A stretch of 35,758 nucleotides of DNA, from NCBI GenBank assembly GCA_028277105.1, contig JANQHO010000163.1, positions 1 through 35,758 on the forward strand, read 5' to 3'. How positions within the stretch are numbered: position 1 is the first letter of the stretch; every line of letters begins with the position of its first letter. Position numbers and translations under genes: made by a program. Source of the stretch: Owenweeksia sp. (GTDB lineage Bacteria > Bacteroidota > Bacteroidia > Flavobacteriales > Schleiferiaceae). Of this stretch, positions 6,008-13,835 are shown one piece after another. The notes under the pieces are model-generated. The model was not told the origin of the DNA. It worked only from the letters and a program-made list of their open reading frames with translations, and ran no database searches.

Positions 6008-8719
6008 CTATTTCAGTTCAACATCATCCTGGAGGAAGCGTATTCTTCTCTTTTTGGGAGTGGCCCTGAAAACCACCTCTGAATCTGACTCAGCCTTTAT
6101 CTCAACCTGTTTGATGTTGGCGTCAAGAGTATAATCATCTTTCCATCCTGTAGGAACGACTTTCACATTCCAAATACCGGGGGTCAATATACCATATTCA
6201 AAACGCCCTTTGTTATCGGTAACCGTTACCTTTTGCTCTTTTTCATTGGTAAAGTAGATCATGGCCTTGCGGCCCTTTTTCTCTTTGGTATTGACTCTTC
6301 CGGGGGCTTCTTCCCGGCTGAAAACAATCCTTCCTTTGATCTTTCCGCCCTTAACTACCTTCCCGTATATCTCTACCGTGTCTCCCTCAGTTACAGCTAT
6401 GGTAGTGAACAGGCTCTTGTCTACCATTTCATAGGGGCCGAAAGACCTTTGATCGATGGTCATATTGTACGTTCCTACCGGTATATTCTCAAAAACAAAA
6501 TTCCCTTTGTTGTCAGTAATGGCAGTATGACCATTTAACCTTACGGGTAAATAATTCACTTTGGCACCACCTTCGGAAATGATCCTTCCCTTTACTTTTC
6601 CGAAGCTATTCTTTTTGCGAATGGGTACTCCAAAATTGTATTTGTAGCGGGCCGATATAAAAAAATCTGTTCTGTCTGTAGTAAGCCTTAACAGGGTATA
6701 ATTAAAACTTGCGTTCACCGAATGATTGTCGTTGAATCTCCAATCAGTATCCCAGGTAAAGAGATTTCTGTTTTGAGTGTACTCTTCCCGTAAGTAATTG
6801 GTTTGAGCCTTGAGGCTGGTAGAAAAATTCTTATTCCTGCGGTAGCTGGCTTCTCCACCAATTATTAATATTAACTCTTGCGAGTCTTCGGTATAACGCA
6901 CTGTATTGAGCAATTGGGAATTTAAACCAAAGGATATTTTCTTACTCAGGTTGTAACTGAGCTGAGATTGCAGGTTAAACTGGTCAAAAAAGTTATTACC
7001 TTCTATCCTGAAGTTTCTGGCTCTTCCATACTCCAGGGCATTGTACAGGTTCCAATTTTCTTTTCTGAAACGGTAGGCAAGCCTGAATACCTGTTCTTCG
7101 TAATTAAAGCGATTTTCTCTTAAACGGTCGCTGCGGAACCGCTGGATAGCAAATACAGACACCCGGTGGCTGGGGGATATCCGGTAGTCGATCCCTGCGT
7201 TGTAATTTCTCGAATAGGGAGATGCAATATACAAGGTATCCAATGAAGGATTGACATTGTTGATGTTGGTTCCAATAGAGAAAGTAAAGCGATCTAATTT
7301 ATAACGGACATTAGAATTCAAGAAAACAGAATTTTGATAAAAACCATAATAGTTTTTATCGGCATAAAGGAGATCTACGAAATAACTCAGGTTATTCAAA
7401 TTGTGCATAACCCCTGTTTGAAGGGCATATCCGGTGGTATTGTCAGAATTGACAGAACTTGAAAGTTCCGAAGTGAGTAAAAAGTTCTGCTTGTAGTTGT
7501 AATTGAATGTCCCCCCGGAAATTATTGACCTGCTTTCATCGGTAAACCTTTTAACAAAGCTGTATCCTTTACCGCTTATACTGGAATCTATGCTGAAATT
7601 GGTATACACACCCATCGCATCGTTGATATCGGCAAAAAAGCGGGCTTTCTGATAAAAAGATCCTATGGATACGTTCTTAAATTTCTTCTCAAAATCCAAA
7701 CCGCGTCCAAAACGGTTTTCTTCGGCAAGGCGTGATACCCTAAGGGTGTAATCCCCGGCCGTTAGATCAGCTTCACTGCTGGTGATCTTGAGGTAATATT
7801 CATCAAAATTGCTGAAAAGGGCTACATCCTGACGGTCCGGAGTCCTTATGAGATATTCCATTTCGATGCCTTTAGCCGTATCGATCTCACCGCTTCCCCT
7901 GGCTTCGATCTGAAAGGCATCAGCATAAGGTTGAGAGGTTTGGCGCCCGAGGTAAATAAGACCAATTTCCGTAGGCATGCGCTCGTAAATATCTACCTCC
8001 TTATTACTCAATGGAACTACTTCCACAGAGAGAAACTCAGACTTTTGTTGTCCGCCATATATGTAATCCAGGCGGTAAATACTATTTTCATTTTTTATGG
8101 CTCTAGCATTTGAGTAGGCCTCTCCTTCAAGCGTAACACTTTCGCCTGGTAATATGGTAAGAGGCTGGCCATTGCCAATCATACCGTTCTCCAGTTTCAG
8201 ATCTACCAGTTCAGGGGTATTTCCGCTATTGCGCACCAAGGTTTTAAAGTGAATGGTATCTCCCGCCACTATCATACCCGGCAGTTCATAAACGGAAACC
8301 TTTATATTTTGAACAGAATCAATGGAAACCGGAACGGTAAAAAATTCCGTTTCTTCATTTTCTCCCTGCATCAAAATACCGATCTGCTGATCACCGGGGA
8401 GACAATCCCTGGGTATTTTCAAAGATAAAAGAAGGCTTTTCTTTTCGTAGCCTCTAAAGGTAACATCCCTGGAAGCAGTAATAACTTGCCATTTAGAAGG
8501 TAGCTGATAATCTACCTGATAGCGGATCGTATCTTTTTTTTGATGGGTAAAGGATATGGGTACTGTAAGAAGACTGCCCGGTGCAGAAGATATTTTCTTC
8601 TTGCCCGAAAAAACCAGTCCACTTCTTTCACCTCCCTCTCCTTCTGGTGAAGCTGCATTGAGAAAAGAAAAAGCAAGTAGGAGTATTGGTAAACAGAGGT
8701 ATTTAATTTTTCGTATCAA
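6008..8719 (-). CDS. Usher-like outer-membrane protein with Ig-like N- and C-domains
   Basis: 903-aa exported protein. A TTG at 8719 is the only start giving a full signal peptide (MIRKIKY n-region, hydrophobic core, cleavage near LNAAS); it overlaps the chaperone gene by 17 nt. Residues about 35-235 look like two NEW3/Ig-like beta domains (LPSKWQV...YEKKSLLLSLKIP; then VRNSGNTPELVDL). Residues about 240-700 are a long run of alternating strands rich in Tyr/Phe/Asn, as in a large outer-membrane barrel. Residues about 706-790 and 790-895 are two carboxypeptidase-regulatory-like beta sandwiches (TDNKGNFVFENIPVGTY; TDNKGRFEYGILTPG). Size, order of parts and linkage to a chaperone and subunit-like genes match fimbrial ushers, but I see no classical usher motif or plug, so the assignment is inference. 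A different surface-exposed barrel is the alternative. Confidence 0.6.
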   Translation of the reverse strand: MIRKIKYLCLPILLLAFSFLNAASPEGEGGERSGLVFSGKKKISSAPGSLLTVPISFTHQKKDTIRYQVDYQLPSKWQVITASRDVTFRGYEKKSLLLSLKIPRDCLPGDQQIGILMQGENEETEFFTVPVSIDSVQNIKVSVYELPGMIVAGDTIHFKTLVRNSGNTPELVDLKLENGMIGNGQPLTILPGESVTLEGEAYSNARAIKNENSIYRLDYIYGGQQKSEFLSVEVVPLSNKEVDIYERMPTEIGLIYLGRQTSQPYADAFQIEARGSGEIDTAKGIEMEYLIRTPDRQDVALFSNFDEYYLKITSSEADLTAGDYTLRVSRLAEENRFGRGLDFEKKFKNVSIGSFYQKARFFADINDAMGVYTNFSIDSSISGKGYSFVKRFTDESRSIISGGTFNYNYKQNFLLTSELSSSVNSDNTTGYALQTGVMHNLNNLSYFVDLLYADKNYYGFYQNSVFLNSNVRYKLDRFTFSIGTNINNVNPSLDTLYIASPYSRNYNAGIDYRISPSHRVSVFAIQRFRSDRLRENRFNYEEQVFRLAYRFRKENWNLYNALEYGRARNFRIEGNNFFDQFNLQSQLSYNLSKKISFGLNSQLLNTVRYTEDSQELILIIGGEASYRRNKNFSTSLKAQTNYLREEYTQNRNLFTWDTDWRFNDNHSVNASFNYTLLRLTTDRTDFFISARYKYNFGVPIRKKNSFGKVKGRIISEGGAKVNYLPVRLNGHTAITDNKGNFVFENIPVGTYNMTIDQRSFGPYEMVDKSLFTTIAVTEGDTVEIYGKVVKGGKIKGRIVFSREEAPGRVNTKEKKGRKAMIYFTNEKEQKVTVTDNKGRFEYGILTPGIWNVKVVPTGWKDDYTLDANIKQVEIKAESDSEVVFRATPKKRRIRFLQDDVELK

Positions 8720-9488
8720 GACTGACGTTTAACCCGAATACATCTTCCCCGCCAGAGTCAGCGATGATGACCCCTTTATAGATTTTACCCTCTTCAAGCT
8801 CGAGCGGAACCGAAAACATTTTACAATATCCAGGGTAAATCTTTTGGGCTTTTACCTTCACTTCCGTTACCAGATCATCATTGGTGTCATAAACCTGGAT
8901 CATAAGTTCCGGTTTTTGAAGCTTGGTCCCTTCATTTGTTACTTCTAAATGAACTTGTTTCGATTCCTTTTGGTAATCAACCTGGGTGAATTTTAAAAGT
9001 CCGACACCCTCACCTATATTGGTGATCAATTGTACAGCATACCTGATCTTAGTTTTCACAGAAAAATTTTGTATCAGATTTGCCGTATCCAGATCGTCTA
9101 CCACTTCTACAAAAACCACCGACCAATAAGTCCCTTCCAATTCATAATTGTCAGGCACATTAAAATTATAATTAACCCGGCTTCTGGAATTAGGAGATAT
9201 GGTAATTTCAGTTACTCCCAGTTCGAGCCACTCAGCATTGGATCTTTCCATTTCACCCGGATCGGTAAAAACAGATTCTCCTTTACAATTGTGGGAAAAA
9301 TCATTAATGTATATTCTAACTCTTTGCTCTTGATCGGTAGGATTTTCAAGGCCGATGTAGCCACTCTCGATCATCCCTCCCTGCATCTCGTGAATATGGG
9401 TAAGCCCGTTTGTGACGATAACATTAGCCCTGGCAGAAAACGCCAAGGCTAATGTTAAAAATATTGTGAAAACTGGCTTCTTAGTCAC
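8703..9488 (-). CDS. PapD-like periplasmic chaperone (diverged)
   Basis: 261-aa exported protein with a signal peptide ending near ARA (residue 21). The first codon is GTG at 9488; there is no ATG between the upstream stop and the signal peptide. Domain 1 (about 22-155) has ESGYIGLENPTDQEQRVRIY, a WLELG...ITISPNSRSRVNYNF strand pair and LEGTYWSVVFVEV, then NFSVKTKIRYAVQLI (141-155), which occupies the place of the PapD G1 strand with its subunit-anchoring basic residue. Domain 2 (about 160-255) is a second Ig-like sandwich. Cys68 and Cys222 are the only cysteines. It lies between a pilin-like gene (18 nt upstream) and the usher-like gene (17-nt overlap). The PapD relation is inferred from layout; a generic DUF916/NEW3-like Ig protein is possible. 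Confidence 0.6.
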   Translation of the reverse strand: MTKKPVFTIFLTLALAFSARANVIVTNGLTHIHEMQGGMIESGYIGLENPTDQEQRVRIYINDFSHNCKGESVFTDPGEMERSNAEWLELGVTEITISPNSRSRVNYNFNVPDNYELEGTYWSVVFVEVVDDLDTANLIQNFSVKTKIRYAVQLITNIGEGVGLLKFTQVDYQKESKQVHLEVTNEGTKLQKPELMIQVYDTNDDLVTEVKVKAQKIYPGYCKMFSVPLELEEGKIYKGVIIADSGGEDVFGLNVSLDTKN

Positions 9489-9506
9489 TTCTGCTACAAT
9501 AATGGA

Positions 9507-10073
9507 TTAATTATCGCTAAGAGTGTAGGTTACTGTTACAGTAGTCGCTTCATCAAAATCGAGGTCGGAATAGTTTCCGCCACTTGCCAAATCCAACGTG
9601 TAAGTTAGCTGATGGCCATTGCTCGCTCCGTCACCGGTATAGCAACTACCAATAGTAGTGATAATGTTCTGACCGGTTCCGCTTAACGTTAAAGCAGACC
9701 CAGCAGCAGTTCCTACTGATCCATCACCGTTACCCGCATCTGCAGCGGCCTGAACTTTAAGGTCTAATCCTCCGGGAAGTGTTCCCGCGCTAACAGCTAC
9801 TGATACAGTCCTGGAAGATTCCGTTGAACTTCCTATTATGGAAGAATAATTGATCCATAAGGAATTGTCAGAAGATCCAAAGGTCACAGGATCCCCCGCT
9901 TCGGTAGGAATGGTACCACCTAAATTAATACTGGCTCCACCCTCAATATCGAGTAATGCTACTTCAGGAATAGCTATCACTATGTCGTGGGTCGCATCAT
10001 TGTCATCCTGTGCAAAAGCAACAGTTGAAAGGCCTAGAGAAGCAATTAAGATTGCAATTGATAGTTTTCTCAT
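9507..10073 (-). CDS. Pilin-like secreted subunit, paralogue 1
   Basis: 188-aa secreted protein with signal peptide cleavage near AFA|Q (residue 21). The mature N-terminus DIVIAIPEVALLDI alternates hydrophobic residues and could serve as a donor strand as in chaperone-usher subunits. The body is Gly/Ser/Thr-rich beta sequence with GDPVTFG, WINYSSIIGSS, RTVSVAVS, a single cysteine (Cys144, IGSCYTG), NGHQLTYTLD, LDFDE and a final strand VTVTYTLSDN. It aligns without a gap to the paralogue at 10478-11044. Directly upstream of the chaperone and usher-like genes in one operon. No database family recalled with certainty; structural subunit role is inference. Confidence 0.7.
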   Translation of the reverse strand: MRKLSIAILIASLGLSTVAFAQDDNDATHDIVIAIPEVALLDIEGGASINLGGTIPTEAGDPVTFGSSDNSLWINYSSIIGSSTESSRTVSVAVSAGTLPGGLDLKVQAAADAGNGDGSVGTAAGSALTLSGTGQNIITTIGSCYTGDGASNGHQLTYTLDLASGGNYSDLDFDEATTVTVTYTLSDN

Positions 10074-10477
10074 CGATTTAATTCATTTAAGTTTTTAATT
10101 GCAGTCATAAAGACAAGCTGTATACCAAAACTTTTTTTGATATGACCAACTACCCAGATAGACAAGATTAAAATTGGACATACTTTTAAGATTAGGCGTT
10201 ACTTTAACATTTAGTTAAAATACAGAATGTGGTTAAACTGCTGTTTTTCAATTATTTATAAATTAATGGTGCAAATTTAATTATATTTTAACTCCCTCTG
10301 TTAGTAAAAAACAAATGTCTACTATATGTCTCGCATTTAGCTTGTTCACTCTTCAAATATGGTTTGATTTTTTCCCTTTTTGGGAATAATCATGCCAAAT
10401 CAAGAGTAAAAGGGATACCTTAGAAGTATATCTGAGTAGAAAAAACCGATAAAAGAAAGACTAAAGGGGTGAGGGCA
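10074..10477. other. Intercistronic region between the pilin-like genes
   Basis: A 404-bp AT-rich gap without a recognisable gene. It holds a nested hairpin about 75 nt after the stop of the upstream pilin-like gene (10364-10403) and a minus-strand -7-like TAAATTTG (10279-10272). The second pilin-like gene and the chaperone/usher genes therefore probably have their own promoter here, with a leader of about 190 nt if that element is used. Confidence 0.4.
10364..10403. terminator. Nested stem-loop after the upstream pilin-like gene
   Basis: Outer arms TTGATTT (10364-10370) and AAATCAA (10397-10403) enclose inner arms TTCCC (10372-10376) and GGGAA (10382-10386) with a 5-nt loop. Read in the direction of the leftward genes there is no clear U-tract after it, so it may be an mRNA-stabilising or processing structure rather than a classical intrinsic terminator. 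Confidence 0.35.
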
Positions 10478-11044
10478 TTAATTGTCACTTAGGATGTAAG
10501 TAACCGTTATGCTAGAGGTTTCATCAAAATCAAGACTCGAATAGGCATTGCCGGAAGTCCTGTCTAATGTGTAGGTGATTTGATGTCCGTTTCCGCTACC
10601 ACTACCTGTGTAACAGCTGCCTATGGAACCGATAAGAGTCTGCATGGAATTAGTTAATGTAAGCTGGGAAGTTGGGACTCCCACCGACCCTCCTCCGTTT
10701 CCGGCATCCTGGGAGGCCTGTACTTTAATTTCAACTCCAGAAGGTATATTTCCCGAACTCACAGCAACTGAAACTGTGCGGGCTGGATCTGACGAACTTC
10801 CTATGATAGATGAATAATTGATCCAAATACTGTTATCCATTGCTCCAAAAGTAACTGGATTTCCTGCTTCAGTAGGAGCAGCTACTCCCAGGTTAATGCT
10901 TCCATTTCCTTTAATGCCTAATAAAGCCACTTCGGAGATGCCGACATTGATCTCGTGACTGCCGTCATTGCCGCTCTGAGCTAGTAAAGCTGGTGAAAAA
11001 CTTGAAAGAATAAGAATAATTGCCAGTACTTTCCACATCTCCAT
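10478..11044 (-). CDS. Pilin-like secreted subunit, paralogue 2
   Basis: 188-aa secreted protein with the same blocks as paralogue 1: EAGNPVTFG, IWINYSSIIGSS, RTVSVAVS, IGSCYTG, NGHQITYTLD, LDFDE and the C-terminal LSDN. The start at 11044 is chosen over the upstream in-frame ATG (11071) because it gives exactly the same length as paralogue 1 and puts the single cysteine at position 144 in both. Signal peptide ends near LLAQ. The mature N-terminus EINVGISEVALLGI keeps the alternating hydrophobic pattern. Likely a major or alternative fibre subunit (inference). Confidence 0.7.
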   Translation of the reverse strand: MEMWKVLAIILILSSFSPALLAQSGNDGSHEINVGISEVALLGIKGNGSINLGVAAPTEAGNPVTFGAMDNSIWINYSSIIGSSSDPARTVSVAVSSGNIPSGVEIKVQASQDAGNGGGSVGVPTSQLTLTNSMQTLIGSIGSCYTGSGSGNGHQITYTLDRTSGNAYSSLDFDETSSITVTYILSDN

Positions 11045-11336
11045 TTTTATTCCCGCAACAGTATTGTACATTCTTTGTAGTATTATTCTTAATAAGTATT
11101 AGTTTTAAATTATGACTCCCTTTATAATATGTTGAGTGTAAGGGATTACTAGTCAACTAAAAAGCTTTTAGAACGGGTGCAATTTAAATAAAGTAGGATT
11201 ATTCTGCAAGAATTATCTTACAAAAACAAAATATTTATCTGATGTGGAGTAGTAATAATAGATTCTAATAATGATTTAATAACCACAAAATCAGATCATT
11301 AAAAAATAATATACACAATAAGTAATATGGTATTTT

Positions 11337-12101
11337 TTATCGCAAATTCAACTTCAAACCATCAAATGCAAGGTTTTTACCCTCGGGTAGCAGCCTGTTA
11401 TTGTCAGAATATTTTCCCATTTGGTGACTTATATGAGTAAAAAGGGTCTGTTCTGCTTCCAATTCATCAGAAAGTTGAATGGCCTCACTAAGAGAAAAGT
11501 GAGAATGGTGCTTTTCTTTGCGAAGAGCATTTAACACCAGGTATCGGCTCCCCTTTATCTTTTCCTTTTCTTGTGCGGCTATCTGATTGGCATCCGTTAT
11601 ATAGGTAAGATCCTGTATCCTGAAACCTAGCACCGGCATATCGGCATGCATAAGGTGTATGGGTAATAGAGTAATATCTCCGATCGTAAAAGCTTCTTCC
11701 CCAATAGTAACCATTTCTAGGCGAGGGACTCCGGGATAATCTGCATTGTTAAAAATGTAAGAGTATTGTTCCCTGAGCCTGGTCTGTACCCGTGTACTGG
11801 CATATATTTTTACGGCTTTTCCCTGGATAAAGTTTATTGCCCGTATTTCATCCAGCCCGGCTGTATGGTCCATGTGTTCATGGGTAAATACAATGGCATC
11901 AAGCCGGTCTACCTTTTCTCTCAACATCTGCTGCCTGAAATCCGGGCCGGCATCGATGCATACTTTTGTCGTATCGCTTTCTACCAGTAATGAGCTACGC
12001 AACCTTTTGTCCCTCTCATCAGCGGAGGCACAGACCGGACATTTACAACCTATGAGGGGAATACCCTGGGAAGTTCCAGTACCCAAGAAAATAAATTTCA
12101 T
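11337..12101 (-). CDS. PhnP-like MBL-fold metallo-hydrolase
   Basis: 254-aa cytosolic enzyme of the metallo-beta-lactamase superfamily. The N-terminus FLGTGTSQGIPLIGCKCPVC has the extra cysteine cluster (Cys19, Cys21, Cys24) typical of PhnP-type phosphoribosyl cyclic phosphodiesterases, followed by FTHEHMDHTAG (His74, His76, Asp78, His79) as the metal site, and later HLMHADMPVLGFRI and LFTHISHQMG. Likely a phosphodiesterase; the substrate is not known, and no phosphonate genes are nearby. Divergent from the gene at 12390. Confidence 0.85.
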   Translation of the reverse strand: MKFIFLGTGTSQGIPLIGCKCPVCASADERDKRLRSSLLVESDTTKVCIDAGPDFRQQMLREKVDRLDAIVFTHEHMDHTAGLDEIRAINFIQGKAVKIYASTRVQTRLREQYSYIFNNADYPGVPRLEMVTIGEEAFTIGDITLLPIHLMHADMPVLGFRIQDLTYITDANQIAAQEKEKIKGSRYLVLNALRKEKHHSHFSLSEAIQLSDELEAEQTLFTHISHQMGKYSDNNRLLPEGKNLAFDGLKLNLR

Positions 12102-12129
12102 GTGTATATAGTTTAATTTTCAGCGGTCA

Positions 12130-12165
12130 CATGCCTGTGTGCTGTAATACCAGCACTTTGGCATG
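12130..12165. promoter_or_regulatory. 36-bp imperfect palindrome upstream of the MBL hydrolase
   Basis: CATGCC (12130-12135) pairs with GGCATG (12160-12165) and GTGCTG (12139-12144) with CAGCAC (12151-12156), separated by a symmetric 3-nt internal loop and a 6-nt apical loop. It begins 29 bp upstream of the MBL hydrolase start in the 288-bp divergent region. It could be an operator or an mRNA leader hairpin; no U-tract supports termination. Confidence 0.45.
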
Positions 12166-12352
12166 AAGGCATAAAATATCCTTAACCGCGTTTTTAATTG
12201 AAAATGAACGATTTGTAACCACAAATCCATCTTCTTTTTGCATAACGCTGGCTTTACGGGCGTTTCATTTTATAACATTTCATAAACAACTGGATATGTA
12301 ATCCGTTTCAAAAATAAATGAAGAACGTTAAGCATTGGCTTTGCTTACTTTC

Positions 12353-12360
12353 TACCTTTG
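12353..12360 (+). promoter_or_regulatory. Putative -7 element for the gene at 12390
   Basis: TACCTTTG matches TAnnTTTG, giving a leader of about 23 nt. A TTG at 12335-12337 lies 15 nt upstream, slightly short of the usual spacing. Confidence 0.4.
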
Positions 12361-12389
12361 TGTCATAGTCTAATCCTAATAAATCCGAG

Positions 12390-13835
12390 ATGGAACGCAT
12401 AGTTCTCACTTCTACACAGAAAGCTCTTAAGATCAACCTCAACGAAAATATCTACGGCACTTTTGCAGAAATTGGAGCCGGCCAGGAAGTAGTACGGCAT
12501 TTTTTCAGGGCCGGAGGGGCTTCGGGAACTGTGGCCAAAACCATGTCGGCTTATGACAAAGATTTTTCCGATGCCATTTATGGGAGGGAACACGATGGGC
12601 GCTATGTAACGGAAGACAGGCTTAGAAAAATGCTGGATCACGAATACGGCTTGATCGTAGAACGCCTCAGCCGGGATAAGTATCCCGATAAATGTTTTTT
12701 TGCCTTTGCCAATACCGTGGCCACTATCAATTTTACCAAAAAGTTTAAAGGACACGGTTGGATGGGATTGCGCTTTCAATTAAGACCTGGTCAGGAACCC
12801 AACGATGTGATCTTTCACATCCGTATGAAAGAAAATGAAGCCTCTCTACAACAGGAAACTATAGGTGTTATGGGGGTAAACCTGATCCACGGTTGTTTTC
12901 ACATCAGAAATAATGCGGAAGAACTATTGCGTTCGTTATATGACAATATTGCCAAGTACAAGATAGAGATCGATATGATCCATTTTGAGGGACCGGAATT
13001 CAAAAATGTAGATAACCGTCTTATGTCCTTACAGCTCATTAAAAACGGCATGACGGATGCAGTGATCTTCGGCCCTGAAGGCAAGAATATACTACCTGCC
13101 GCTTTGTTGTACAAAAAGAATGTTCTCGCTTTACGAGGTAGTTTCCGTCCTGCTACCAAAGTAAATATCGATATGATCAAAAAAGGTATGGGCTACTTTA
13201 TGAAAGAAAAAAAGGTAGAACGGGACAATATGGTAGTATTGTTTGAAATTACCCTTAATAACCTTAAAGCTGAAGGCGAAATCGATGAACAGGATTTTCT
13301 GGACCGGGCAGAGATTCTGTGCTCCCTGGGACAAACAGTACTTATCTCCAATTACCAGCAATACTATAAGCTGGTAAAATACTTTACACACTATACCCAG
13401 GAAAGGATGGGTCTGATCATGGGAGTTACCAACCTGAAAGAGCTTTTTGATGACATTTACTACCGGGAGCTGCCAGGCGGCATACTGGAAGCCTTTGGAA
13501 TTCTTTATTCCTCCGACCTTAAATTATATGTTTATCCATCCCAGCCCACAACAGATGCTCCCCTGGAGACTTCTCAAACCGCAAAGATACACCCCCGTTT
13601 GAGACCTCTATTTGATTACCTGATATTTAACCGGAGGGTTATCGACATTGAAAATTACGATCCGGATATATTGCAAATCTTTTCCCGCGATATACTTAAA
13701 AAGATCAAAAACGGGGAATCGGGATGGGAAAAGGCTCTTCCTGCCTACGTAGACAATATTATCAAGGATAAGAAACTATTCGGCTATGAAGCTCCTCAAG
13801 AAGAGGAAGAAAAAACTGAAAAAAGTGAAGCTTAG
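12390..13835 (+). CDS. Conserved protein of unknown function (481 aa)
   Basis: I recognise this as a widely conserved family, sometimes labelled TonB-dependent receptor or nicotinamide-nucleotide adenylyltransferase, but neither name is supported: there is no signal peptide, no barrel and no HxGH motif. Visible conserved blocks are YGTFAEIGAGQEVVRHFFRAG, GTVAKTMSAYDKDFSDAIYG, DHEYGLIVERL, MGVNLIHGCF, the DNRLMSLQLI segment, and RGSFRPATKVNIDMIKKGM. It has the character of a soluble cytosolic protein with a Glu/Lys-rich tail. Its stop overlaps the convergent cysteine desulfurase stop by 4 nt. Function unknown. Confidence 0.8.
   Translation: MERIVLTSTQKALKINLNENIYGTFAEIGAGQEVVRHFFRAGGASGTVAKTMSAYDKDFSDAIYGREHDGRYVTEDRLRKMLDHEYGLIVERLSRDKYPDKCFFAFANTVATINFTKKFKGHGWMGLRFQLRPGQEPNDVIFHIRMKENEASLQQETIGVMGVNLIHGCFHIRNNAEELLRSLYDNIAKYKIEIDMIHFEGPEFKNVDNRLMSLQLIKNGMTDAVIFGPEGKNILPAALLYKKNVLALRGSFRPATKVNIDMIKKGMGYFMKEKKVERDNMVVLFEITLNNLKAEGEIDEQDFLDRAEILCSLGQTVLISNYQQYYKLVKYFTHYTQERMGLIMGVTNLKELFDDIYYRELPGGILEAFGILYSSDLKLYVYPSQPTTDAPLETSQTAKIHPRLRPLFDYLIFNRRVIDIENYDPDILQIFSRDILKKIKNGESGWEKALPAYVDNIIKDKKLFGYEAPQEEEEKTEKSEA

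Noticed and set aside
12363..12779. Open frame on the minus strand opposite the gene at 12390
   Set aside because: It lies antisense to a strongly conserved protein and has no recognisable domain.
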